Source: a bacterium (GTDB lineage: Bacteria; Planctomycetota; SKW154; DAOVDS01). Taken from it: a stretch of 38,305 nt of DNA. The first letter of the stretch is position 1. Each line of letters begins with the position of its first letter. The notes under the pieces are model-generated. The model made no database searches, was not told the origin of the DNA, and saw nothing but the letters and a program-made list of their open reading frames with translations. Made by a program: the position numbers and the translations under genes. Positions 9,128 to 18,850 of this stretch are shown in pieces. The stretch is from NCBI GenBank assembly GCA_030669415.1, contig DAOVDS010000004.1, forward strand, positions 1 through 38,305, in the 5' to 3' direction.

Positions 9128-9629
9128 CCTGAAGGGCAGCCTGGCCGGACTGGCAACTGCCCTGCTTCTGACGACTGCCGGCTGTGTCCAGACGCGGGAA
9201 CACACCACCGACAGTCTTATGACTATTGACTACTCCCGCACCTACGGCAGAGCGCTGACAAGCAATGTGGCAGCGGCCCGCGAGGCTGTACTTGCGAATC
9301 CCGACGACCCGGCCCCGCATGTCTTTCTTGGAAATGCCTACCTGCTAACGAAGAACCTCGACGCGGCGGAGGCCGAGTTCAAGATTGTCCTGTATCTCTC
9401 GCCCTATTCAGACGCGGCGTATTACGAGCTTGCCCGCATAAACACGCTGCGCGGCAACCATGAGACTGCGCTGCTGCTGCTGAACCGCGCGGTTGAGCTT
9501 AATCCCGGGTTCGCCGACGCGCACCTCGCGCTGGCGCGCATTCACGAGAAGCTCGGCAACTCCCAAGAGGCACGCCTACATCGCAACGCCTACATAGAGG
9601 CCGCCAAGGCGCAAACAGAGGGCCCCTGA
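9117..9629 (+). CDS. TPR-repeat lipoprotein
   Basis: MKSSLKGSLAGLATALLLTTAGC lipobox, TPR helices; overlaps cupin stop. Confidence 0.8.
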   Translation: MKSSLKGSLAGLATALLLTTAGCVQTREHTTDSLMTIDYSRTYGRALTSNVAAAREAVLANPDDPAPHVFLGNAYLLTKNLDAAEAEFKIVLYLSPYSDAAYYELARINTLRGNHETALLLLNRAVELNPGFADAHLALARIHEKLGNSQEARLHRNAYIEAAKAQTEGP

Positions 9630-9662
9630 GGAACTCCGATTGCAGCCGGAACCACATTTCAC

Positions 9663-9692
9663 TTGACACGCGCCGAGGGCCTGCTGTACTTT
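9663..9692 (+). promoter_or_regulatory. sigma70-like promoter (TTGACA-N18-TACTTT)
   Basis: Upstream of CDS 9756. Confidence 0.4.
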
Positions 9693-9755
9693 AGGAGTAA
9701 CGAACACGGACCGTCGGATTGCAGACCTGAGACTCTATATTGTGGAGAGTGAAGC

Positions 9756-10127
9756 TTGGCAGGCGGCGATTTTCAGATAAACTCACGGGTGCGGGGCATA
9801 TTCGCGAAGCACTGGCTCGATACCTCGCGACTATCCGTGGTCACTATCAAGGGCAATGTCTACATCGGCGGCTACGTGCGCAAGCTCCCCGCCGTCAGCC
9901 TTGATATCGAGGTGAACGAAGACCTGATGGAGACAATCAATTTCGAGATAGGCAGAATCAAGGGCGTCAAGCGCGTCACGTACCGGCTGGAGGACTGGCG
10001 AAGAGAGGGAGGCAAGTTTTTCTCCTTGGCTCATAAGAGAAAATCAACCGAAGACGACAAGAAGCGAGCCCAAGACATGGCGAGGCGCGCAGGTTACCGC
10101 AAGGATGAAGATTATGGAACCTCTTGA
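9756..10127 (+). CDS. BON-domain-like small protein
   Basis: VVTIKGNVYIGGYVRKLP...DLMETINFEIGRIKGVKRVTYRLEDW resembles BON pattern; TTG start. Confidence 0.55.
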   Translation: MAGGDFQINSRVRGIFAKHWLDTSRLSVVTIKGNVYIGGYVRKLPAVSLDIEVNEDLMETINFEIGRIKGVKRVTYRLEDWRREGGKFFSLAHKRKSTEDDKKRAQDMARRAGYRKDEDYGTS

Positions 10128-11469
10128 GAGACTCAAACAGAACCTGGATGAAGAAATCAGGCTCCACCCGCGCTACCCCGACCTGGTGAACTTGCTGGGG
10201 CTGCTCCTGGCACTCGAGGGGCGCCACACCGAGGCGCTCAAGGAGTACGACCGGGCGCTGGAAATCAACCCCCGTTACACCGAGTGTAAGACGAACCGGG
10301 CATTCTCACTCGCGGCCCTCGGCAGGACTGACGAAGCGCTAAAGGCCGCCGAGGCCCTGTCCTGCGAGGCACCTGACAGTTGCGACGTCCTCGTCTCCTG
10401 CGCCAAGCTGCTCGCCTGGCAGGGCCGGACTGCCCCGGCACGCGCCATACTCGAAAAGGCCGCCGAGCTGCGGCCCAACTACCCCGCAGTCTATCACTAC
10501 CTCGGGCTGACATATCTAACAGGTGACAGAGAGAAGGCCTGCGCGAATTTCGAGAAGGCCGCATCGCTGGGCAGCGCGTACATCGCGCTCTATGACTCGC
10601 TGCACATTTACCGCAATGGCGGGGTCAAGCTTGCAGGCGGCAAGGACCCGGCCGTGAAGGCTCTTCTGAACCAGCTTGCAGACAACCCCAACAGTGTCAA
10701 GGTGTACCTGGCCCAGGCCAAGATGTTCGCGGCGGGAGGCCAGTTCGACGAGGCTTCCTCCCATTTCGACAAGGCGCGCGCAATCGAGGCGGATTCGCCC
10801 GTAATCGAGAACGGACTCGGACTTGTCGCAATAGCGCGCGAATACGGTGAAGAAGCCAAGCTCCACTTCCGCCGGGCCCTGCACTTCGACCCGGCGAACA
10901 TAACCGCGCACGTCAACCTCGCCTTCCAGCTCGGCGCCGACGGGGACCTCAACGGTGCCGAAGAGCAGATGCGCAAGGCGGTCGAGCTCGCGCCCCGCTA
11001 CCCTGACATCCGGGTTCAGCTTGCCACAATCCTCACGGAGCGAGAGCAGCTCGATGAGGCAATCACGCACCTGCGCGAGGCGCTTTCAATCAACCCCAAG
11101 TACGTATTCGCCGCCATCATGCTTGGTTCAATACTGTTTGCCAAGAAGCGCTACCAGGAGGTAATCGACACGTATGCGGGAATGGATGCCGACGCCATAG
11201 GCCTGCCTGAAGTCTACTCCCACCTTGCGACATCCCACCTGGAGACGGGCAAGACTGACAGTGCCCTTGAAATAGCCGGCAAGGCCGTTTCAATGGAGAA
11301 CCCCCTGCCCTCAACGTACGTCTGCCTGGTAATAGGACACCACCGGCTGGGCAAGGTGAAGGAGGCGCGCTCCTGGGCCCTGAAGTACGTCAAGCAGTTC
11401 CCCGAGGGGCCCGAGATAGAGGAAATCCGCACCCTTGTGGACCTCCTGAAGGACACCCCGGACGCGTAG
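10114..11469 (+). CDS. Tetratricopeptide-repeat protein
   Basis: Many TPR motifs (ALKEYDRALEINPRYTECKTNRAFSLAALGRTDEALK...). Confidence 0.88.
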   Translation: MEPLERLKQNLDEEIRLHPRYPDLVNLLGLLLALEGRHTEALKEYDRALEINPRYTECKTNRAFSLAALGRTDEALKAAEALSCEAPDSCDVLVSCAKLLAWQGRTAPARAILEKAAELRPNYPAVYHYLGLTYLTGDREKACANFEKAASLGSAYIALYDSLHIYRNGGVKLAGGKDPAVKALLNQLADNPNSVKVYLAQAKMFAAGGQFDEASSHFDKARAIEADSPVIENGLGLVAIAREYGEEAKLHFRRALHFDPANITAHVNLAFQLGADGDLNGAEEQMRKAVELAPRYPDIRVQLATILTEREQLDEAITHLREALSINPKYVFAAIMLGSILFAKKRYQEVIDTYAGMDADAIGLPEVYSHLATSHLETGKTDSALEIAGKAVSMENPLPSTYVCLVIGHHRLGKVKEARSWALKYVKQFPEGPEIEEIRTLVDLLKDTPDA

Positions 11470-11483
11470 CACCTGGTTTTGGT

Positions 11484-11513
11484 TTGACTTCACACCCTTG
11501 CGCGAAGTACAAT
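11484..11513 (+). promoter_or_regulatory. sigma70-like promoter (TTGACT-N18-TACAAT)
   Basis: Upstream of DUF192 CDS. Confidence 0.4.
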
Positions 11514-11545
11514 TACTGTAGAGGACTTGGCTCAGTGTATGAGGT

Positions 11546-12034
11546 GTGTGTCTGATGACGTTCATGAAACTCAAGGCAGCCTTCGCGTGCACGCTGCTTC
11601 TCTTCGCGTGCTGCCAGGGAGAACATCGCCCCGAAACACCCGAGCCTGAGCGCCACCTGGGACTTCACAAGCTTACCATCGGCGAGGCCGTGGTGTACGT
11701 GGATGTCGCCAGGACGGACGCCGCCCGGCAACAGGGCCTCATGTACAGAGAAAGCATGCCGCAAGACGAGGGTATGGTGTTTGTCTATCCCGACCAGAGG
11801 TATCTCTCGTTCTACATGAAGAACACGCTCATTGCGCTGTCCATCGCCTACATAGACCAGAAGGGCGTTATCCGGCAGATTCTTGACATGCAGCCGCTGG
11901 ATGAGAGCTCTCACGAAGCGATTGTGCCTGTCCAGTACGCGCTCGAGGTCAACCAGGGCTGGTTCCAGAAGAACTCGGTCAAGGTCGGCGACAGCGTGGC
12001 TAACCTGCCATCACCGGAAGGAGCAGAGGAGTGA
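11546..12034 (+). CDS. DUF192 family secreted protein
   Basis: DVARTDAARQQGLMYRESMPQDEGMVFVYPDQRYLSFYMKNTLIALSIAYID is the DUF192 pattern; start may be an internal ATG. Confidence 0.85.
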   Translation: MCLMTFMKLKAAFACTLLLFACCQGEHRPETPEPERHLGLHKLTIGEAVVYVDVARTDAARQQGLMYRESMPQDEGMVFVYPDQRYLSFYMKNTLIALSIAYIDQKGVIRQILDMQPLDESSHEAIVPVQYALEVNQGWFQKNSVKVGDSVANLPSPEGAEE

Positions 12035-13023
12035 AAGTAGCACTCGCAGGCGCTACGGGGGCGGTGGGACGCGAGATACTCAAGGTGCTCGAAGACCGCA
12101 AGTTCCCCGTAACCGGCCTGAGACCCCTCGCTTCCGAACGCTCCGCCGGCAGCACCGTCGCCTTCCAGGGCCGCGACATCGAAGTAGGCCTTCTCGACGA
12201 GAACGCCTTTGAGGGCATAAATATCGCCTTTTTCAGCGCGGGCGGCGAAATCAGCAGGCAGCTCGTACCCTGTGCCGTTGATGCCGGGGCGACCGTGATA
12301 GACAACTCGAGCGCCTTCAGGATGGACCCGGAAGTCCCGCTCGTTGTCCCTGAAGTCAACCCCGACGACGCCAGGAACCATAATGGGATTATCGCCAACC
12401 CGAACTGCTCGACAATCCAGCTTGTGGTCGCGCTTGCGCCCCTGCACCGCGAGGCCGGGATACTGCGCGTGCTCGCCGCCACCTACCAGGCGGTCAGCGG
12501 CACGGGAAAAGCTGCCATAGACGAGCTCAAGCGCCAGGTCAGTGAGCTCGAAGAGGGAAAGCAGCCCACGGTGGAAGTCTATCCCAAGCAGATTGCATTC
12601 AACCTCATCCCCCACATTGACACGTTCCAGGAAAACGGGTACACTCGTGAAGAGCTCAAGATGCTTGACGAAACAAGGAAAATTCTCCACGATGACACTA
12701 TCCGCGTCTCGGCGACCTGTGTTCGCGTCCCAGTCTACCGGGCGCACTCCGAGGCGGTGTTTGTCGAGACCAGGCGAAAGCTGACGGCGCAGGAGGCGCG
12801 CGATGTCCTCTCACAGGCGCCCGGCGTCAAGGTGCTCGACAACCCCGAAAAGCTCGAATACCCCACTCCGCTGACGGCCACGGGAAGCTGCCTGACATAC
12901 GTCGGCAGAATCAGGGAAGATACCGCCCTTGAAAACGGCCTGGCCCTCTGGGTCGTTGCAGACCAACTGCTCAAGGGCGCAGCTCTCAACGCGGTGCAGA
13001 TTGCCGAGTTGCTGATAGACTGA
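12031..13023 (+). CDS. asd: Aspartate-semialdehyde dehydrogenase
   Basis: MKVALAGATGAVGREILKVLEDRKFPV...IIANPNCSTIQLVVAL...RVPVYRAHSEAVFVE; GTG start. Confidence 0.96.
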   Translation: MKVALAGATGAVGREILKVLEDRKFPVTGLRPLASERSAGSTVAFQGRDIEVGLLDENAFEGINIAFFSAGGEISRQLVPCAVDAGATVIDNSSAFRMDPEVPLVVPEVNPDDARNHNGIIANPNCSTIQLVVALAPLHREAGILRVLAATYQAVSGTGKAAIDELKRQVSELEEGKQPTVEVYPKQIAFNLIPHIDTFQENGYTREELKMLDETRKILHDDTIRVSATCVRVPVYRAHSEAVFVETRRKLTAQEARDVLSQAPGVKVLDNPEKLEYPTPLTATGSCLTYVGRIREDTALENGLALWVVADQLLKGAALNAVQIAELLID

Positions 13024-13048
13024 CTATCGCCAGATTGGAGGATAAACG

Positions 13049-14665
13049 ATGCTCAGAGCACAACGTGTTGCAGTTCTGTATTCTGTCTTCTGTATTCTGT
13101 ATTCTGTCTTAATCTGCCTGCCCGCCTTTGCACAGGAGAAACCGGCCAAGAAGCCACCCGGGAAGCAGGAGGAAGACCACATTCACGGCCACCCTGAATG
13201 GAAGCACCCCAACAAGGCGGAAAAGCCCTTTTTCAAAAGTGTTGACGACCTGCGAAAGTTCGGCGAGCCTCACATGCGAAGAAGCCATATCTCGCTCGTA
13301 GGGAACCTCGGGAAAGGCAAGCGCCAGGGAATCCGCAGTGAACTCATGAGCTTCGGCCTGGACAAGGTAATACTGCACCTCCAGGGCGACCACGACTTCG
13401 GCGTTCGCAGAGCGTGCCCGGAGACCATCACCAAGCTCTGCGACAAGAAGGGGGTGGATGAGAGAGTCAAATACCTCAAAGAGAAGATAGAGGCTGGCGA
13501 AAAAGTTGTCGAGACGCCTGATAAGGTCGTGAAGGCCTTCCAGGAGCAGCTCGACAAGGCAAGAAAGGCACTGCTGAAGGCACTCAAGGAGGACAAGAAG
13601 AACGAGGTCCGCGAGCAGTGCGCAGGCTTTCTGCCCCATATTGCCAGAGACAAGAAGGTCGTTGATGCGCTGACCAACGCCCTGCTGAGCGACGGCTGGT
13701 CAATGGTGCGGGAAATGGCCGTGAACTCGCTTATGATTATCGAGGACCGAAGCTCCATCGAGGCGCTGCGCAAAGCGCTGGAGAAGGATACTCACTCCAC
13801 CGTGCGCGCCGCGGCCGCCAAAGCGCTGCTCAAGTTCGGCGACAAGGGCGCCGCGAAGCTGTTCAAAGAGGGGCTCAAAGACGGCTGGTCCAACGTGAGG
13901 CTCGAATGCATACGGGCGCTGGCCCAGTTCGGGACAAAGGATACCATAAAACCCCTTATGGAGCGGCTCTCCGACAAGAAAGACATCGTCAGGGAGGAAG
14001 CCGCGATTGCGCTGGGCAGTATAGGCGACGCCAGCGCTCTGCCCGCTCTCGGCAAAACCAGCTCCGACGAGTACGAGACAGTCCGCGAGTCCGTCTACAA
14101 GGCGATTGCAGGAGTCGCCAAGCGCTACAAGTCCGGGGCCCGGTTGGCAGCCACCATGCTCGCTGACCAGAAGGTGGATGACAAGACGTTCAACGCCAAG
14201 ATTCCCGGAATTGCGAACCTGATAAACCTGCTGGCTGCCGGTGACATCGCAGACGCGAAGAAGCTCCTAAGTTCATGTCAGGAGGGTTCAACAGACAATC
14301 GAATGGCGGCCCGCAAAGAGGCGTACAAGCTGGTAGCCGCAATAGCCGAACGTGCGAAAAGCACCACCAGGCAGGCGGCTGACATCCTCGCCCGGAAGGG
14401 CCTGCCCGATGCGGTATTCAATCCGAGGATAATGGCCATCCGCGGGCTGCTGCAGCTTGCGGACAAGCGCGGCGTTGAAGCCCTGATGGGAGCGCTCAAA
14501 GAGAAGTACATCTTTCGCAAGCTCAGCGCCATCCGGGTCGCCGTGGAGGAGAAGGTGAAAGACCCGGTGTTCCTGAAGGCGCTGACAGAGCTGGCCAAGT
14601 CCGGCAAGACGGAGCCGATGGTCAAGAAGAAGGCCAACGAGGCCCTTGCTGCGCTGGAGAAATAG
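13049..14665 (+). CDS. Secreted HEAT-repeat protein
   Basis: Signal peptide; repeats such as DGWSMVREMAVNSLMIIEDRSSIEALRKALEKDTHSTVRAAAAKALLKFGD. Confidence 0.85.
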   Translation: MLRAQRVAVLYSVFCILYSVLICLPAFAQEKPAKKPPGKQEEDHIHGHPEWKHPNKAEKPFFKSVDDLRKFGEPHMRRSHISLVGNLGKGKRQGIRSELMSFGLDKVILHLQGDHDFGVRRACPETITKLCDKKGVDERVKYLKEKIEAGEKVVETPDKVVKAFQEQLDKARKALLKALKEDKKNEVREQCAGFLPHIARDKKVVDALTNALLSDGWSMVREMAVNSLMIIEDRSSIEALRKALEKDTHSTVRAAAAKALLKFGDKGAAKLFKEGLKDGWSNVRLECIRALAQFGTKDTIKPLMERLSDKKDIVREEAAIALGSIGDASALPALGKTSSDEYETVRESVYKAIAGVAKRYKSGARLAATMLADQKVDDKTFNAKIPGIANLINLLAAGDIADAKKLLSSCQEGSTDNRMAARKEAYKLVAAIAERAKSTTRQAADILARKGLPDAVFNPRIMAIRGLLQLADKRGVEALMGALKEKYIFRKLSAIRVAVEEKVKDPVFLKALTELAKSGKTEPMVKKKANEALAALEK

Positions 14666-14680
14666 GAAGGAGAAAGGCGC

Positions 14681-15232
14681 GTGGACTACGGCCAGACACA
14701 GGGCCTGGTTGACAGGCGATACAGGCTGCTCAAGACCGGTGCCCTGCTCTTTCTGTCTTTCGACATCTTCTACACCTTCGCCGGTTACCTGTGCGCCAAC
14801 CTCTCGGGAGAATCACTCTGGCAGTTCGCCGGCCTGCTCAGGCCCGAGGCCGGCGCTATCGTACCCACGCTCCTGAGATACACCGTGCTCGGCTATGCCA
14901 TAGTCTCACTGCCGCTGGCAATGCACATCAGGAAGCTCTCTCTCGCAATAGAAAGCCCGAAAGACTCCCCGCAAGTCAAGACCCGTGGCGTCCGGTCAAT
15001 CGAGTCGGCTTTCGCACACTACCGCCACACGCACCGTGTGATGCTCGGCGCGCTAAGCGCAGTCAACTTCCTTGCCGCGGCGTGCTTTATCGCCTACGGT
15101 GAGTTCTGGATTGCGGCTGTGGCAAGCTGCATAGGTTTCGGCAACAAGCTTGTGGTTTTCCCGGGCTCGGGCGACTTCAACCGCTGGATATGGCGCGCAC
15201 TCGAAGTCACTCGCGGGCAGAGCGCAACCTGA
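14681..15232 (+). CDS. Multi-pass membrane protein, unknown function
   Basis: Several hydrophobic segments; GTG start after gaaaggcgc. Confidence 0.6.
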   Translation: MDYGQTQGLVDRRYRLLKTGALLFLSFDIFYTFAGYLCANLSGESLWQFAGLLRPEAGAIVPTLLRYTVLGYAIVSLPLAMHIRKLSLAIESPKDSPQVKTRGVRSIESAFAHYRHTHRVMLGALSAVNFLAAACFIAYGEFWIAAVASCIGFGNKLVVFPGSGDFNRWIWRALEVTRGQSAT

Positions 15233-15250
15233 CACCCTTGGGTTAGGGCC

Positions 15251-16018
15251 ATGCCTCAGAGAAATATCATGTTCACCATCCAGTACGACGGCACGAACTT
15301 CCACGGATGGCAGCGCCAGCCAGACACGAGGACTATCCAGGGCGAGCTTGAACGGGCAATCGAGCGGGTTCTTCGCACCCCTGTCCTCACCGAGGGGGCA
15401 TCCCGCACAGACGCGGGCGTCCACGCGCTGGGGCAGGTCGCCAACTTCCATACTGAGAGCGAGCTGGCACCTGAAAGGCTGATTGGCGCCGTCAATGCCG
15501 GGCTGCCTGACGACGCGGCGGTCGTTGGCGCGCGAGAGGTGCCGCAGGAGTTCAGCAGCCGCTTCCGGGCCAAGGGCAAACTGTACCGCTACCTGATTCT
15601 CAACAGGCCCCTTCCATGCCCGCTCGTGCGCAATCGCGCACTGCACGTCAAGGAGGAGCTTGACGTTGCCGCCATGTCAGACGCGGCGGCACGAATCGAA
15701 GGCGAGCGCGACTACGCCGCTTTCGGCACGAAAATCACAGAGGAAGAAAACACCGTCTGCACCATCGACAGGGTGAGCGTTGGCAGGGTATCCTGGCCCG
15801 CACTGGGCAGCGCCGCTGATGATTTGACTGCAATAGAGGTGCAGGGCAGCCGCTTCCTCTACAAGATGGTTCGGACAATCGCGGGAACTCTTCTGGAAGC
15901 AGGCAAAGGAAGACTTCCACCCGGTGAAATCCCCGGTATAATAGAATCGAGGGACCGGGCCAGGGCCGGCCCGACGCTCAAGCCGCATGGTCTCTATCTG
16001 GTTAGGGTTCTCTACTGA
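15251..16018 (+). CDS. truA: tRNA pseudouridine(38-40) synthase TruA
   Basis: IQYDGTNFHGWQRQPDTRTIQGELE...GASRTDAGVHALGQVANF. Confidence 0.95.
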   Translation: MPQRNIMFTIQYDGTNFHGWQRQPDTRTIQGELERAIERVLRTPVLTEGASRTDAGVHALGQVANFHTESELAPERLIGAVNAGLPDDAAVVGAREVPQEFSSRFRAKGKLYRYLILNRPLPCPLVRNRALHVKEELDVAAMSDAAARIEGERDYAAFGTKITEEENTVCTIDRVSVGRVSWPALGSAADDLTAIEVQGSRFLYKMVRTIAGTLLEAGKGRLPPGEIPGIIESRDRARAGPTLKPHGLYLVRVLY

Positions 16019-16019
16019 T

Positions 16020-16799
16020 ATGTCAAGGATTGCGGTAATAAGCGATATCCACGGTAACCTTGAGGCGCTCAAGGCGGTCCTCAAGAACATCAAGCAGGCG
16101 GGCGCAGCGCGCACCATCTGTCTCGGCGACGTGGTCGGGTACGGGCCCAACCCCGTCGAGTGCGCGGATATCGCCCGGAAGCTCGATGTCGTGCTCTGCG
16201 GGAACCACGAATGGGCGACAGTCTATGAGCCGGTCGGCTTTCACGCCACAGCCAGAGAGGCGCTCCTGTGGACTACAGCCAGACTGAAGCCGCGCTGGTA
16301 CAGCCTGGGCGCCACGGTGCGCAGGTGGCGTTTCATAAAGAGGCGCCCCAAGCGGCACAAGGAGGGACGCCTCCTCTTTGTGCACGGCTCGCCCCGCAGC
16401 CCGATTGACGAGTACATACTGCGCTCCGACGTCGATGAGGTGCTTCACGAGAACAGCGAAAAAGTCGATGATGCCTTCGACAAGACTGATTGGATTACAT
16501 TCGTGGGGCACAGCCACACCCCATCGATAATAACCGAAGATGCGCGCTACATAGAGACGGGCGAGCTTGAGAACGGCTTGTTCACCTGCAGCAGGGATGC
16601 GAAGTACCTGGTCAACGTCGGCTCGGTCGGCCAGCCGAGGGATAAGAACTGGCGGGCCTGCTACGTGCTTTTCGACCCCGACACAGGCAGGGTCGAGTAC
16701 CGCCGTGTCGAGTACGACGTAGACACCACCGTGGCAAAGATAAGGCGGATTGTCCAGGTGGACAACTCACTGGGCGAACGCCTGAAAATCGGCTCATGA
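16020..16799 (+). CDS. Metallophosphoesterase (YfcE/calcineurin-like)
   Basis: MSRIAVISDIHGNLEALKAVL...CLGDVVGYGPNPVECAD...GNHEWA...GHSHTP metallophosphoesterase motifs. Confidence 0.92.
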   Translation: MSRIAVISDIHGNLEALKAVLKNIKQAGAARTICLGDVVGYGPNPVECADIARKLDVVLCGNHEWATVYEPVGFHATAREALLWTTARLKPRWYSLGATVRRWRFIKRRPKRHKEGRLLFVHGSPRSPIDEYILRSDVDEVLHENSEKVDDAFDKTDWITFVGHSHTPSIITEDARYIETGELENGLFTCSRDAKYLVNVGSVGQPRDKNWRACYVLFDPDTGRVEYRRVEYDVDTTVAKIRRIVQVDNSLGERLKIGS

Positions 16800-16801
16800 C
16801 A

Positions 16802-16980
16802 AATCCAGGCATGGTTCATTTGGCGGAGAATAAGGGTAACACGAAAACCGCTCATTATGTCATTGCGAGCGACCGAAGGGAGCGCGGCAATCTCATCGAT
16901 GGGATTGCCACGTCGGAGGCTTCGCATCCTCCTCGCAATGACATAAACGTGTTACCCGCATTTGAACCATGCCCAAATCC
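16802..16980. repeat. Nested palindromic element, copy A, GTCATTGCGAG core
   Basis: Core gtcattgcgagcgaccgaagggagcgcggcaatctc...gggattgccacgtcggaggcttcgcatcctcctcgcaatgac; outer arms gggtaacacg/cgtgttaccc and ggcatggttca/gaaccatgcc. Confidence 0.8.
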
Positions 16981-17106
16981 AGAATCCAAATGTGTAATCA
17001 AGGGAGATAAGGAGATAGTCCAGATATGGAGATAGGGAACAAAATGGCTCTTATCTCCTTATCTTTCAAATCCCCTAATCTCCTTTTTTTACACTTCATC
17101 AGGAAA

Positions 17107-18027
17107 ATGCGGCCTTTGTTAGTGACATGCGTTCTGCTTGCTGCCGCCAGCTTGTGTGCATACGCCCAGGAGCGCGTGACAGACGGCGACGTGACTGTCG
17201 TCTTTCCGCCGCGCCTGCGCTCCCAGGCTGATGCGGCGCTTGCGCTCTACCGGCAGGCCGCGCAGCAGGTGCGCATGAAGACAGACCTGCCCGACCCCGG
17301 CCCTGTGAGAATCGAGCTTGCCGACACCGACCTTGCCTTCCAAGCGGCCTACAGGCGGCTGGGCGGCCGCGGGACGCCCGAACACGCGCTGGCCGTCGCG
17401 TTCAGCCCGCAGAACGTCGTGCTGGTGCGCTCCTCGCACCTTGCCGGTATCGGGCCAGGCAGCCTGCCCGAGACTCTCGTTCACGAGACGTTCCACCTGT
17501 ACCTGGCCACCATGCTGCGCCGCGTGAACAGGCGTGTGCCGCTGTGGTTCAACGAGGGTGTGGCGCAGTGGGTGGCGGGGCAGAAAGTCAGCCCGCAGAT
17601 TCGCAATATGCTGCAGACCGATGCCAAGGGTGGGCGGCTGCCTTCTCTTGCCTCGCTGAGCGAGCGATTCCCGGATGAGAGGCTGGCTCTTTCGATTGCC
17701 TACGCCCGGTCGCTCTCGTTTGTCGAGTGGCTTGAAGGACGCTCGCCCGGCACTGTCAGGGGAATCCTGTCCGCCATGGCACAAGGAGAGCGTTTCAAGG
17801 TGGCGCTGCTGGACACGACGGGTGAGAACGTCTCGGCCCTCGAAGCCGCCCACGTTGCGAAACTCGCAGGCGAGCGCTCGTTCCTGCGAACATTCCTGAG
17901 CCAGCTTACGCTTTTCTCAGTCCTTGCCCTAATAGCACTCGCTGCCTTCGCGCGATACCTCGTCAAGCGAAAACGCCTGCACAGGACGCTCGAGTACGAA
18001 GACACGCTGGATGGATACGAAGATTAG
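17107..18027 (+). CDS. Peptidase MA-like (gluzincin) secreted protein
   Basis: Signal peptide MRPLLVTCVLLAAASLCAYAQ; HETFH...WFNEGVAQWVAG zinc-peptidase pattern; C-terminal TM. Confidence 0.75.
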   Translation: MRPLLVTCVLLAAASLCAYAQERVTDGDVTVVFPPRLRSQADAALALYRQAAQQVRMKTDLPDPGPVRIELADTDLAFQAAYRRLGGRGTPEHALAVAFSPQNVVLVRSSHLAGIGPGSLPETLVHETFHLYLATMLRRVNRRVPLWFNEGVAQWVAGQKVSPQIRNMLQTDAKGGRLPSLASLSERFPDERLALSIAYARSLSFVEWLEGRSPGTVRGILSAMAQGERFKVALLDTTGENVSALEAAHVAKLAGERSFLRTFLSQLTLFSVLALIALAAFARYLVKRKRLHRTLEYEDTLDGYED

Positions 18028-18065
18028 CCGGGGGGTCCTGCGCGGATGAAACCCGCAACCTGGAT

Positions 18066-18677
18066 TTACTCGCCGTGCTGCGCAAGGATGGCTTTCAGGA
18101 TTTTGCCGGACTTCTGCACTGCGTTGACGACGGCCCGCGAGGTAATTGTGGAGCCTGTCAGCGCATCAACCTTGCCGCCGTCCGGCTTGAGGCTTGCCTC
18201 CGAGGCAGTCAAACTCCTGAACTGTTCCTGGAAGTCAGGCCGCTTGTTAGTCTCGTCTATCCACTTGCCTGAGAGCATGCCTCCCCAACTGTTCTCGGAG
18301 TTGACGAGGTCGACGTTCCCGCCCAGCCCTGGCGTCTCTGTGTGGCTGAGAACATAGATTCCGATAACCTTTTCGAGAGTTTTGTCCCAGCCCACCATGA
18401 CAGTGACCGCACCGTCGAAGCCCTGGGCGCTGGTAATCACCGCATAGCCCGCAGAACACTTGAACCAGGTAACGGCGTCGCCTTCGTACAGGGCCTCCTC
18501 TTTCTTTATCTGGTCCTCGGGCGTGTCCTTGAAGATGCAGCAGGCGGCCTCTGTTGCCTTCTTCTCGTCGGCAATCCTGATTTTGTCCACCACGCTGCTG
18601 TAGACGATATCAATGCCGGCGACGCATAGCGCGGCGATTACCACGAGAACCAGAGGATAGTGTATGGTCTTTTTCAT
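18066..18677 (-). CDS. rnfG: Electron transport complex subunit RnfG-like (FMN-binding)
   Basis: MKKTIHYPLVLVVIAALCVAGIDIVYS...GIYVLSHTETPGLG...DALTGSTITSRAVVNAVQ covalent-FMN motif. Confidence 0.88.
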   Translation of the reverse strand: MKKTIHYPLVLVVIAALCVAGIDIVYSSVVDKIRIADEKKATEAACCIFKDTPEDQIKKEEALYEGDAVTWFKCSAGYAVITSAQGFDGAVTVMVGWDKTLEKVIGIYVLSHTETPGLGGNVDLVNSENSWGGMLSGKWIDETNKRPDFQEQFRSLTASEASLKPDGGKVDALTGSTITSRAVVNAVQKSGKILKAILAQHGE

Positions 18678-18725
18678 CTGAACCTCCGTCGGCTGCTGAC
18701 TATCGGCCACTGCGCCAGCAACCTT

Positions 18726-18780
18726 TTAGCCGCGCCGCTTGCGGCGCGGGAAGAACGCGCCATAAATGGCGCGGCTAAAC
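18726..18780. repeat. GC-rich palindromic module (ccgcgccgcttgcggcgcgg / cgccataaatggcgcggctaaac)
   Basis: Related sequence at 28907-28958. Confidence 0.6.
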
Positions 18781-18850
18781 AGTTGTCGCACTGCCTACGC
18801 TTCGCTCCGTGGGCACAGGTGTTCCATTCGGCACACCTGAGCACGTGCAC

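Noticed and set aside
15462-15480. TGGCACCTGAAAGGCT sigma54-like match
   Set aside because: Inside truA coding sequence with a poor -12 element.
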